DNA of 64,000 nt, from assembly GCA_020747015.1 (NCBI GenBank), contig JAGTJM010000028.1, positions 62,001-126,000 of the forward strand, written 5' to 3'. Under the pieces are notes generated by a model. That model had not been told where the DNA came from. It worked only from the letters and a program-made list of their open reading frames with translations, and did not search any database. This document shows, in pieces, positions 53,963 to 64,000 of the stretch. Made by a program: the position numbers and the translations under genes. Within the stretch, counting starts at the first letter, position 1. Every line of letters begins with the position of its first letter. This DNA is from Pyrenochaeta sp. MPI-SDFR-AT-0127. Lineage: Eukaryota; Ascomycota; Dothideomycetes; Pleosporales; Cucurbitariaceae.

Positions 53963-56900
53963 TAGCTAGAGCTCTACATGTTCTAAACGCCCCCTCCCCT
54001 CCCCTCCACACTTCTTGATATAAGCGGCAGTGATGCAACGCTGGCTTGTCCCGCGGTGGGGGAGAGGGGGAGACGCATGACGTGTTTCGAGCGGCATATT
54101 CACGAGCGGGTAGGACGGGGAGAGGACGTTTACATCGACGGCGAAGGGAGAAGTGAATGAAGATGATGATTGTGCAAAGGGGAAGAGGGGGATCAAAGGT
54201 ATAATCAATCTTATCTATTGAAGGATTCATCAAGTTGGGGACTGGGGGGTTAGGTCTCGATTACGCAAGGTGCATACCGTAGAGGGTGGGTAGGTATATC
54301 ATGGACATGGTGGGATATATTTGGCTATGGATTGAAGGAATAGAAGACGGTTTTGATATCTCAGCAAGACTTCACAGTATCTACATCATGTATGTGTGCA
54401 ATGTATTCCAAAGTGACAAAGATTTGTTTGGTCCAAAAACCGCTCATCTATCGAAAGAGTGCCTTGCCTTCCAGACCTTGCCCCCGCGGGACGTGGTCGT
54501 GAGTAAAGCACTGCGGCTGAGCGCTTCGCCGAGATCGCGGCAAACACTAGCAAAGTGACTGAACGTTTTAACGCATCGACGCCAAAGGTGGAGCAGCAAG
54601 TCAGTTAATCTGAAACTCGAAGAGTCTCCATCAACATGTCTGATGTGCTACTTGGGGGTGATATTGGGAACGAAGGAATTCGATCTGGTACCCACGTTAC
54701 ATGTCAAAGGCAAAGTCCAGGTCAAGTCCGAGGCCCCTGTCGTCACTGAAGTGGCCTTTTGGTTCCAGAGGGTACCTTGTGGGGTATCAGGCCCCGCAAG
54801 CTGCGACCAAGTCTGCCGCATCTGCCTGACGTACTGTACATACAGTCAGCGATCGGATGTCTTCGCAACGTAAAAAAGGTGCTCGGGATCGAGCAAAAGA
54901 TGGCGGTTAGCCCAGGGATGCAGGAGTGAGCTGATGTCGAGGTGTGATGATAAGCCCGGTGCCATTGAAGGCTCTCAACCACTACACGGCCCTACATGTA
55001 CTGCCTTCGAAACAACCCAGCCAAGTTCCAGCTTTGGAGACTGCAGTAGCTCGAGGCACGAGTTCCAGTTTGAGTAGTCACAGGCCGGACATGCGTATTG
55101 ATGCTCTCTCAACATTGCTACTGGTGGACTCGTCAGCTCATATGAAAAGCAAGTTACTCGAGGCCTGTTCGGCCCATCCACCCCTGTTGCCGTCTCCCGT
55201 GTACCAGGAACATCCCGCAACACAGTCGGCCGACAGGAAGGCCAGCTCATCTAAATTCCCCGCACGATTCCGCTTCACTTCCTTTGAGGGCTGGAACAAA
55301 GGTGATGGGGCGGAAAGCCAAGGGGACGGCAAGAGAGTGCAGATCTTGGGCATCAGTTTCCAGTGTACTGTTAGCATGATGTTGACGCAGCCAAGTGACA
55401 AAATGGGCCGATGAGGGAGTGGTAGCTAAGCGAATTGAAGTGGAGAATTCTGCCATCTTTGTCCTGCTGATGAGGAAGGTCGATCGGGAGTCAATATTTC
55501 GTAAGAGATAGCCGGGTCAGTATGGGTGCATTGCACATGGCAGTGAATAAACTTTCGCATTCGGGAAACTGAGGCAGATGAGGCTCTAACTGACGGCTAC
55601 GATGAGATTGAAGTGATAGGACCGATATGGACAAAGCATTTGCAGCGCATGATGTTCGGACGCAGATGTTCAACATTCTCCACACTCTTGGGAGCGATAG
55701 CTTCGCATATCAAAACAAAGTCTTGAACGCGTGACCATGGTGTCTTCCCAATGGCGTGGTCATGCGCATGCTGGGGAGCCGCACCATGATCGATCTCTTG
55801 AATAGCGCCGCAACGTAGCGTAGGTGTCCAGGTTCGACCTTGCCTTGAAGTCGATACAACACATCTCATCGCTGAGGGATGCCCAGCGCGCCTCCAGGGA
55901 CGCGCCGTTTAGCATGTCGCACGATTTGATCATGACAGCGCAAGGGAACCCCGTCCCATCAAATCTGCGCTTCTGGAAAGCATCGGCGAATGCTTGGTGA
56001 GCGTTGTGTTTGAGAGCGCGATGCCCTTCAATGCGTATCGGCTCTCTGAAACACGGGTTTGAAGATCTTCTCGAACATGTCGACGTTTCGTGCAACCCTC
56101 GGTAGTGAGTATCCCCGGCAAGCGGCACTTGAATCAAGTGCGTTGCAAAAATCATACGACGCGGTGCACTGCCTGCAGTGTTTGCATGACCTGCATTGCG
56201 TGGACAAGTATCATCGTCGCCTTGGGGGCCAAGAGCTATTTTGGGAACCAAAAAACATGTACGATGCTCCTCAGCTTCGGTACCATTAGACGTCGCATGG
56301 TGGGACAGTATCTTTTGGGGCATTCCAAATTCTCGCAGTGCTGCCGTTACACGCTACACGAGGCGCGTGGGGATGAGCTCCGGTGCTCGTTATGTGGCCG
56401 CCTCCAGCGCCTTGGGTGCAGATGCGCAGCAAGGAGGAGGGCGCACGAGGAGCTTGACGGCAGATTCCGCAGCTTGCGCACTCTCGTTTCAGCGAGAGAA
56501 TCGTCGCTTCGTGCGAGTGGGTACAGTGCAACGTCCAGCACGCTGCGAGCATCTCAATGTATTGATGATGATGATGTGCTGCCGGGTGGCTTCATGTGGC
56601 CCTGGCGGTTGAATGGAAACATTTTGGCAGGCCTTGGAGATGATTCAATCGGGCGCCCTGTTCGTGAAACCGATCAGATCGTGGTACAGACCAAGAGTAG
56701 CGTCTGCCCTACCGTGGAATTACTGAATCGCGTTTTCCACGAAACTCTGTAGCGAGATGAAGGCGTAGGCGAGTACTTTTGTAAGGCTGTGGTCTTCTCG
56801 AAAGCCGCTAGAAGGCCGCTAACATCGTGAAACACACGCAATGGCCAGCTGCAAGTGACCCATCACAAGTTCATGCTGACGATGGTGTGTTCTCAGCTTG

Positions 56901-59900
56901 CGCGAACCAAGCCGCGAAAGAGATGTGTCGTTATGCGGTCTGCCTTGGTTGGGAGCTTCCCGCGCATGCGTCAATGCAAATCTCCTCGACTAAGCGGATT
57001 CATGCACTCTGATTGCTGAGCTGGTGGTCAGAGTTCCCAAGGTCACATTCACCATCTAGCAGCAATCTCTTGACGGAGCGTCCGCAATTCGTACACTGTC
57101 TTGTCGCCCAGCAGTAGGTAGGCGTATGCGAAAAGGGATGTGGCCCCAGAGCGTGTGCCAATACTAACGGGTGGCTTCCCATTGGACAACTACTATGCGG
57201 ATACTCAATGTTTGGACACTGAAAGATTCAAGAGAGGAAAAGGAAGGAGGCAGCCTGATGATACTTGAAAATACAGGTTTTATTCGGGCCTGTTACGCAT
57301 ACGACAAATACCGGTGGGCGGGCGGATGTCGATAGCGGCGACGGTTGCCAACTACATGCTCACAATGGATGAGGTCGCAATAAGATTGAAGATTAGAGGC
57401 AATAAGTGCCTACAGTACTTAGTACAGAAAGCCACAATAGTTCTGTCGGTCGAATGTCACGTATTGAGTAACTCGCAGCGCTCAGATCGGTTAATCTTCC
57501 CGAAGCCATGTCGGTCTTGGTAATACTGGACAGATCAAGAGAAAGGACCGACAAGTTTTGCGGTTGGGTCTTGATCCCCGAAAGTGAACTCCAACATGGG
57601 GCGAAGCTTGTGAACTCGACAATATTGAGCACTTGCCTTCGCGGCAGCCGGATGGAACTCCGGAGAGAGCATTGCCGCAATTATCGGAGCATTCTGGCTT
57701 TCAACATTGTATTCAGTAGGTGACTAGCTATATCGCCAAGACGTGTAAGAGGGACCGTTGCCAGATGTAGTGAATCGAGCGCTGATTGGTTGCACGAGGT
57801 ATCCCTGTTTCTCCGTTTTCTCGTTGTAAGAGGCGTATTTTCTTTTTCTTACTTGTCGAACAACGTTAAAAGCGTGCGATATAGAGGTAACAGGCCTTGT
57901 ATCACGTTGTGGGGTGTGTGGCGGTATCAAGATGCTTTCCTGGACGAGAAACGTGATTGACGATATTCCGAGGGCCGGGAATTGTCTCATTACAACACCA
58001 TGCCGACATTATCAAGAGGACATGGGAGGGGTAGTACAGTCTAGGGCTGGGTGGCTCACGAGCCGAGACGGGCAGCTCGTATCGTTTGTAGGGGTGCTGC
58101 AGAGCATCGATATCTGGCGCTGACATCATTGACCAAAGCATCTTAGATGAGTCGCTGCAGACATCAGCCCATGTCGAATCCTCCCCTCAAGTGTCCGCTC
58201 GAATCACCATCATCATCCGACCTGGTGCTTGCAGGGAACCTGCGGGAGACTGGCCAGACCCTGTCGCGCGTCCTTGGTGCTGCCTGGGATGGCACGACCC
58301 CGTGTCATGATGAAAGGCCGGCAGAAAAGAGGCCCTATCCTGTGGCCAATCAGCGGCGAAATTTGACTTGTCAGAAATGCCGCTTATGCAGTAACGTTGA
58401 AAGTGATTGCTCGGTTAGAATAAGAAGAGCGATTTGAAAGCAAAGTGGGAGGAGGGCCCCGTCTCTCGAGTGCAGATCGCGAAACAAGTGGCGTTGTCCC
58501 ATTTTGTGAAAGCGGTCGGCGCCCACTTCCAGTCTCGTGTTCGGTACGCCAGCTCCGCCCAAGTGCTCACGTACGGAGGGATTCGACTTCGGCCCTAGGC
58601 GAGCTGGGGGGGTTGTTGGACTCGCTCCCAGGTTGCAGAGGCAGCGACCCTCGAGGGATGCGGGAAGCAAGGTCGAGGGGGCCTGAAGATCTTCAAGCCG
58701 GGTCAAAAAAGATCTGTCGGCCACGCGGTTCAGGGAATTGCCAATTTTGTGGCACGTGATGCCCTTCACAAGTGCCGACCCGAGCCAGATTGCTGCAGTA
58801 AGCGTGCCAAAAAAAAGAGGTCTAGAAAAGGCAGCTTCTCTTTGACAGCTGCTAGCGTTTACTTGCAGGATAGCGGCCTGTGATGCGGCCTCCGGAGACC
58901 CTGGCAATAATTGGGAACATTTTGGCAGCAAATAGTCGCATTCGCACTCTGAAGGCTCGCTGGGCCACTTCAGCCGAGGGCGCGTTTTGATAAGCAATAA
59001 ATTTTCCGGTAGATGAGGCCACTTAGCTGGTGGGCCATGTGGGTCTCTCGGATTTCTGTCCTCCAGCGTGTGCCAGGACGTTGAGGGCGCCCGGCGACGA
59101 GGCAAGGAACTTTTCCCGGGTCGTCGTGCTGGACTTGCGGTACTGTGGCCTGCAATGCATGTCAAATCGGGCATGTGCCGTACAAGTTAGACTATCGATG
59201 CCAGATGGTGGTGTAAACTTTGCAGCCTCCCGCGCTAGCAGCAGAGTTACGGGACGAGTCGGGATCCATGTACGGTAGCGTTGCACACCTTGCCCCCCTG
59301 TGATCGTCCACCGTTGTAGCCCACGCCGGCATCCCTGCTTCCCGCCAGAGAACAACGGTCAAGACGTGCGCGCAGTGTGGTGTGCCTGGCCAGCGACTCG
59401 TCGACTATTTTGCAGACGCACGTCAGGGCACATTTTGCCATATCAAAGTCTCAACAGGAGGGAAGCGGGTGTCGCTGGATCAAAAGACAACAATGCTCGA
59501 TGGCGGCCGTGTCGCGATCGGGATGCTTGTATAACCGCACATGCTCATGACTCTGCGTGGATGAACAGTGCGCCCGTCATGTCTTGTCGAGCCACCCCAG
59601 CTGACCAGCGACGGTATGCACGTCGCCGTCAGCCATCCTTTGCGCGACGGTTCGGCTACATGGCGCCGCCTGATGGCCGTATGGAGACGAGCTATGAACA
59701 GTAACCCGACGTGATACAGCGGCTGTAGGTCGCCGGGGCAGCGACGATCGACATGCGACTTACCACATCTTGTGCGACTCTTATAACGAGCAAATGGTGC
59801 TAGACGAGTTGGTGGAGCGGCAGGGCTGAAGCTTATGGAGGGGGGGCTTCAGGAAGGAAAGGTTTGGTTTGCACAAAGTGGTTGCGCATGTGTTATGACG

Positions 59901-60302
59901 GAGTGCAGAGGGCAGCCAAAGAGTCAGAGGGTTGCAACATTGTGGGCACATGTGGACTGGATTGGGGCAAGATTGACGCTGCCACGTGTGCTTGGTGTCG
60001 GTAATTGCAGAGGGAGTTTGTTGGGTGCAGTTGGACCAGAGAGTTTTGTTGCTGGAGCGGGCGTTGGAATAGAGTTGATCGTTCGGTACCTGAGCAGTCT
60101 CCCTTGTCTCGAGCCAGGCCAGCCATGGTGTTCCCAGGATGTCTCCGCACCCCACTGCGAACGCCTCGCTCGGAACATTACACGTCCAGGTCCCATGTCA
60201 CGATCGCGGGCAGGGAAGCGCGATGCTGGCATGGTGGCAAACACATGGGACTTTTCTGGCGGTGTTCCTGTCGCAACGCGTTGTTCTCGAAGTCTGTCAA
60301 GC

Positions 60303-60330
60303 GCAACGGGCGACGGGCAACGGGCAATGG
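60303..60330. repeat. 7-bp tandem repeat
   Basis: Four units: GCAACGG, GCGACGG, GCAACGG, GCAATGG. Confidence 0.9.
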
Positions 60331-60756
60331 GCGCAGCGAGCCAGGAGCGGCGGCGCGCAGCGTTTCAGGTATTTGGGGGTCCGAGTATCTCGCAGACAGC
60401 GCTCCAAACGCGGGTTGAGACGTCTGAGAAGGGGACGGCATTATGGTTCACCGTCGAGGCCGAGGCGGCACGAGGCAATTGCACCGAATTGACCCTTCTG
60501 GTCGGCTCCGGCGGTGCAGAGGGAGGGGGGGAAGAGCCATGAGCATTGCCTAGGCGGGTATTCGCCCGGGTGTTTTGTCACTTCATTGTTTGGACGACGC
60601 GCGTGAAGTCGCGTTGAGCATGAATGGCAATTTAAGTTATTATTGGAGCCAAACATTTGCCCATCTAGCATGCATTGCAGGCAAGCGAGCGAGCAGGGCT
60701 TGTGTTTGCCGGGACCCAAGGCATGAAGATGGGGCTACGATGGGTGTATGGGCGTT

Positions 60757-60782
60757 TGTGTGTGTGTGTGTGTGTGTGTGTG
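60757..60782. repeat. (TG)13 microsatellite
   Basis: Thirteen uninterrupted TG dinucleotides. Confidence 0.98.
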
Positions 60783-61361
60783 ACCGTGGACGCCCCCTCC
60801 TGCCCTCCCCTGAGCGATGGCGGTGGGCCGATGCTGTTTTCGGTGGAATAGCTCCGCGATCTGGTCAATAGTTGGCAGCAGCGATCAGCAGATTCTCGAG
60901 CAGACAGACAGGCAGGCCGTCAAGGTTGCCTGCCCTTGCCCCGTCTCCCGAGAGCCATTTCCGCGACCACAGTGTGCACCGCGTGGCCGATCCGGCGCTA
61001 GGCCGCGACTGGACGCAGGCGGGCGTGCTTCGGCCAGTGACGGTGGGCGACGTTGGGGCGCTCCAGGCAGCGTCTGCTGGCGAGCCGTTTTGGGCGCTGC
61101 CACGGCCATGCGCCGCCAATCACCGCCGGCGCAGTGGGGACGCCAGGTTGGTGGTGCAACTGCACAACGGTTCGACCTAGCGGCCGTGCCAGACGGGACT
61201 CGAGCAGCAGCACGCAGGATATTGTGCCCACGGCAGAACTGTGGGAGAACTGCCACACGTAGAGTGACGCGTCAAATGAAGTCTGTCCGCGGCGCACAGA
61301 GCGCCCTCGACCGCCCAGCAGCATGCAGGGGCGATATTGGGGGAAGAGGGCGAGGCCAAGT

Positions 61362-61410
61362 GAGCAGCGAGCAGCGAGCAGTGCAGTGGGCAGTGGGCAG
61401 TGAGCAGTGC
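61362..61410. repeat. 7-bp tandem repeat
   Basis: Seven consecutive 7-bp units drifting from GAGCAGC to GCAGTGG to GCAGTGC. Same period as the array at 60303-60330. Confidence 0.9.
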
Positions 61411-61818
61411 GCCGTGGGCACACTGTACTTGGGGCATCCCCAAGCATCATTTACCCGACCAGGACAGGCAGGCCGACAGGCACAATGACGGCACCTTAAC
61501 CTCAAACCCAGCCAAACGACGCGCTTCGGCAGCGGGTGTCGTGACGGCCTCTTCTGCTACTGCTGCGTCTGCTGCTGATGGTGGCATCCACTAGTTTAAA
61601 AAAAACGCTTTTCCTGTGCAGCTGTGCAGCGGGTGCCTTCTTTCCCGCGCTGGCCTAGTGAGCGCAAAGAGAGCTATTCTTCTCTCTTTCACTGCGGGCC
61701 CCAACCATTGGCTTTCAGTCGCGTGCCCACTCCCCCTCCCCCTCCCAACTAAATCCGCCGCCGCCGCCGCCCCCCTCGTCGACGCGCCAAATGCTCCCTC
61801 AACTCAACTCTTTGCCCC

Positions 61819-62001
61819 ATGGACATCAACATCAAACAACCCCGGCACCCATCCAAGCCCTCGCGCATCGCAGCTGAGCACCGTCCTGCTGCAACCCCCC
61901 CGGCCATCCCTGATCCCAGCCGCTCTCGCATCCGCGGCAGCCCCCCCAAAACAGGAGCTCGTCCGGGCGTGCAGGACGTGGCTGGCCCCGGGAGGCGTTA
62001 G
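61819..62001 (+). other. Possible upstream open reading frame in the leader of the Q-rich regulator
   Basis: An ATG-initiated frame of 60 codons ending at TAG, 230 bases before the presumed main ATG at 62231. Its peptide (MDINIKQPRHPSKPSR...) is Pro/Arg-rich with no domain. If the transcript starts upstream of 61819, this frame could reduce translation of the main protein. The transcript start is not known. Confidence 0.3.
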
Positions 62002-62230
62002 TTGTTTTACGTTTATTTCACGGCCGTCTCCACTTCGGCGCACCCACCGCCTTCAGTCTCCTACACGCCCCCCGTCTGCCACTTGGGCGCCGCTCTACTT
62101 CTAGCGGCGTCGCTCTGCGCGCGAAATTGCGCAGGCCACGCTACTGCATCTCGCACCCCCAACCCTCGTCCACCTGCGCCCGGACCTCGCTGCCCGGATC
62201 CTTCGACACAACCACCGCGCAATAATAACA

Positions 62231-64000
62231 ATGTCGCAGCAGCGTGCCCCAGATAGGACTCGGAAGTATAAGGAAGAGCCGGCGCCTGTAGCGTCGCAAA
62301 AGATGGTGAGTTGACTCTGCTTCCTTGCCCCCCCTACTGCATCCTCGCATCCCAATCCATCACTCGCTACGCCTCACCCTCCATCGGCCCTTCTGCACCC
62401 TCGACCGTTGGAGTTTCGACTGTCGCCTCCCTCGCTGTCACCGCCTCTGGCACCTTCATCCTCGCGAACCTGCGCATGCTGCAGCAGCCTCTGCAAGCCG
62501 CGCCCATACACAAAGAGTTACCCCAGCTCGGGCGCGTCTCTGCCTACATGGTATGCCCATCCCGCCAAGCTGCCCTGCTACCCAAACCCCCTCCCCCTGT
62601 CGCACCTCCTGTCGCTTTCCTTGTCTCTCTTGTTTTCCCTCCGCCGCGTCTTGTCACCCAGAGCCCAGCAGCGGAATCCCTGCCATGCTCCTCGACCCTC
62701 CGCTCCCACCGCTGGTCCGCCCTCTGTGCTGTCAATCCAAGCCATCTTGTCCGCCGTCATTAGGCTTGTTCTTCCCATCCTATAAACTATACCCCGCCGT
62801 CGCCTCTCTTTCCAGACCCTGCCCCCTCGCATCCAAGTAGTTGTTGCAGACCGTTGCCCGCCCTGTTACCCTAGGCGATCCTCGACCAACAACTAACCCC
62901 CCGGATTCCCACTCGTCCTTGCGCTCCCTGTCCCTCATCACTATTACATCCTCGACTCGTTTTCTCTCTCTCTCTTCTTTGTTTTATTTTATTTATTCAT
63001 CATCTTTACTTATTCCTCCTCGCCTCAACCTATTGTGTTGCGCGTGCAGCGTTTGCTGACTTGGATTGCTTTCCAGCATCACCCCCACTCGGCGCAGGGC
63101 TTGCCTCCGCCTAATCACTTGGTCCACCACTCGCGACCAGGAGTAGTCCAACAACAACACCAACATCATCCCGACTCTCCTCACTCCGCGGTACCAACAC
63201 AGAGTTCGGCACCAGGCCATTATCCATCGCCGCAGCATCCGAACCCTCAGGTACCCCCGCAGCATCAGTCACCCTACATCCAGCAACTGCCAGGACCCCC
63301 GCCACCGCAACAACAACAGCAGCAGCAACAACAGCAGCAGCAACAGCAACAGCAGCAACAAGAGGTCCCCTACTATTCGCAGCACCACCAAAGCCCGTAC
63401 AGCGCAAACAGTGCGCCGAGCAACTACTCCTCATCAGGTATGTAATTCCAATGCAGCAAAGCTCCCGGGACGCGCCAGTCAAACAAAAGCCGCTCAAGCG
63501 CGTGATTTTGGACTGGCGTCACCCAGAGCGAACCTTTTTTTTTTTAATTTAATAAATATACATTCTTTTCTAACTTGATCCAGAAACACCTGAGCTCATG
63601 GCTGCCGCGACAATGAATCGAGCGGGCTTTCCCCCAATCTCGTATCACACTCCTCAGTCAAACTCGCCAGCTTCTGTTCAATCGCCACAGCATGACCAGC
63701 ATGGAAGGCCCATCTACGGCCAGCCGCCCAGCCAGATGCCACAGTCCATGTATTACACTCCCTATGGATCGGCTCCCGTACAGCAGCAATCGCCGTATCC
63801 CCAGCATCCGGTCAGCGCGCCGCAACAGCAGCCTATGGCGACTCAGTCGCTTTTGATGTCACAGCAGCAAAACCCGCACATGCAGCATCAACACCAGCAT
63901 CACCCCCAAACCCCGGGTATGACTGGAAGCCCAAAGTCGCGAATGTCACAGACACCACTGCAAAGGCCACAATCTGGACTGGGCCCACCTCAAGCCCCAC
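62231..64000 (+). CDS. Glutamine-rich transcription regulator, N-terminal part (runs off window)
   Basis: Exon 1 is 62231-62305 (MSQQRAPDRTRKYKEEPAP, ending ...ASQKM), followed by a 771-nt intron (GTGAGT donor, CTGAC branch, TTCCAG acceptor). Exon 2 is 63077-63437. Intron 2 ends at 63583, and exon 3 continues past 64000. All phases fit. The visible about 285 residues are Gln/Pro/His-rich, with an 18-Gln run encoded at 63308-63361. The block MAAATMNRAGFPPISYHTPQ followed by SNSPASVQSPQ looks like a conserved N-terminal motif. I think of Con7-type C2H2 zinc-finger regulators of morphogenesis, but the DNA-binding domain would lie to the right and is not visible. The first exon and long intron are the least certain part. 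Confidence 0.65.
63308..63361 (+). repeat. Poly-glutamine tract (18 CAA/CAG codons)
   Basis: Mixed CAA and CAG codons in frame within exon 2 of the Q-rich regulator. The codon mixture lowers slippage compared with a pure repeat. Confidence 0.95.

Larger units (their letters stand above)
53278..62230. other. Long gene-free region upstream of a transcription regulator
   Basis: About 9 kb in which I find no domain, no convincing splice pattern and no structural RNA. Open frames are short, overlap on both strands and look like chance. The sequence is not AT-rich, so it does not look like mutated (RIP) repeat DNA. Simple repeats occur at 53918-53962, 60303-60330, 60757-60782 and 61362-61410. The part from about 61.6 kb is pyrimidine- and GCC-rich and probably belongs to the promoter or leader of the gene at 62231. 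Multi-exon genes with very short exons could be missed. Confidence 0.5.

Noticed and set aside
55760..56323. 187-codon minus-strand frame in the gene-free region
   Set aside because: No domain, overlapping frames on the other strand, and no splice pattern extending it.
59835..60542. 235-codon plus-strand frame in the gene-free region
   Set aside because: Overlaps several other frames on both strands, spans a 7-bp tandem repeat and has chance-like composition.
61362..61410. Possible CRISPR-like or satellite array
   Set aside because: Unit is only 7 bp with no spacers, in a eukaryotic genome; an ordinary short tandem repeat.
61616..62104. 162-codon plus-strand frame before the Q-rich regulator
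   Set aside because: Proline/alanine composition follows from a C-rich leader; no domain. Treated as untranslated leader.
53278..62230. RIP-degraded transposon graveyard
   Set aside because: Base composition is balanced, not AT-rich, and I see no transposase or reverse-transcriptase fragments in any frame.

Overview
The window is nuclear DNA of a filamentous ascomycete (Pezizomycotina). Genes carry short introns (about 45-90 nt) with GTAAGT/GTATGT-like donors and CTRAY branch sites, and several are types I know from moulds: an AzgA purine permease, an X325/BIM1 copper protein, an NpgA-type phosphopantetheinyl transferase and a full fungal DOA10. The class is probably Dothideomycetes, but that is an impression from protein style, not proof. 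All exon joins given here were worked out by hand from splice signals plus reading-frame and family continuity.

Layout. 1-1692 holds the 3' part of an alpha-glucoside (MAL-type) sugar permease. A gene-poor stretch follows, with a 30-bp perfect inverted repeat (2471-2636). 4506-12.2 kb has a small single-pass membrane protein, a methyltransferase-fold protein with a long disordered N-terminus (minus), the AzgA permease (plus) and an SRR1-like protein (minus). 12.6-16.6 kb has a secreted flavin amine oxidase and an X325/BIM1-like copper protein (both minus). 17191-18496 is a complete Tc1/mariner transposon with 66-bp terminal inverted repeats and a TA duplication.

19.3-26.4 kb is a compact housekeeping block: phosphopantetheinyl transferase and PDX2 glutaminase (divergent), nuclear cap-binding subunit 2 and nucleoporin NUP82 (divergent), and a DJ-1/PfpI protein. 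26.9-33.5 kb holds a DAO-type FAD oxidoreductase, a small disordered protein, a tRNA-Gly(UCC) and a DHA2-like MFS exporter. 34.5-48.0 kb carries a single-pass coiled-coil protein, a 1415-residue Ala/Ser-repeat membrane protein (minus) and the 1644-residue RING-CH ubiquitin ligase DOA10 (plus).

48.6-53.3 kb has the TRAPP subunit Trs20 (minus), the mitochondrial ribosomal protein mL60/MRPL31 (plus, three small exons) and an uncharacterised nuclear-looking protein with two SUMO-interaction-like motifs. 53.3-62.2 kb is about 9 kb with no gene I can support, but with several short tandem repeats. It leads into the 5' part of a glutamine-rich transcription regulator that runs off the right edge.

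No gene cluster with a shared pathway is evident and I see no CRISPR array, rRNA or phage. The most unusual items are the repeat protein at 37.5-42.0 kb, the intact transposon, the inverted-repeat element, and the gene-free region with long leader and 771-nt intron ahead of the regulator.
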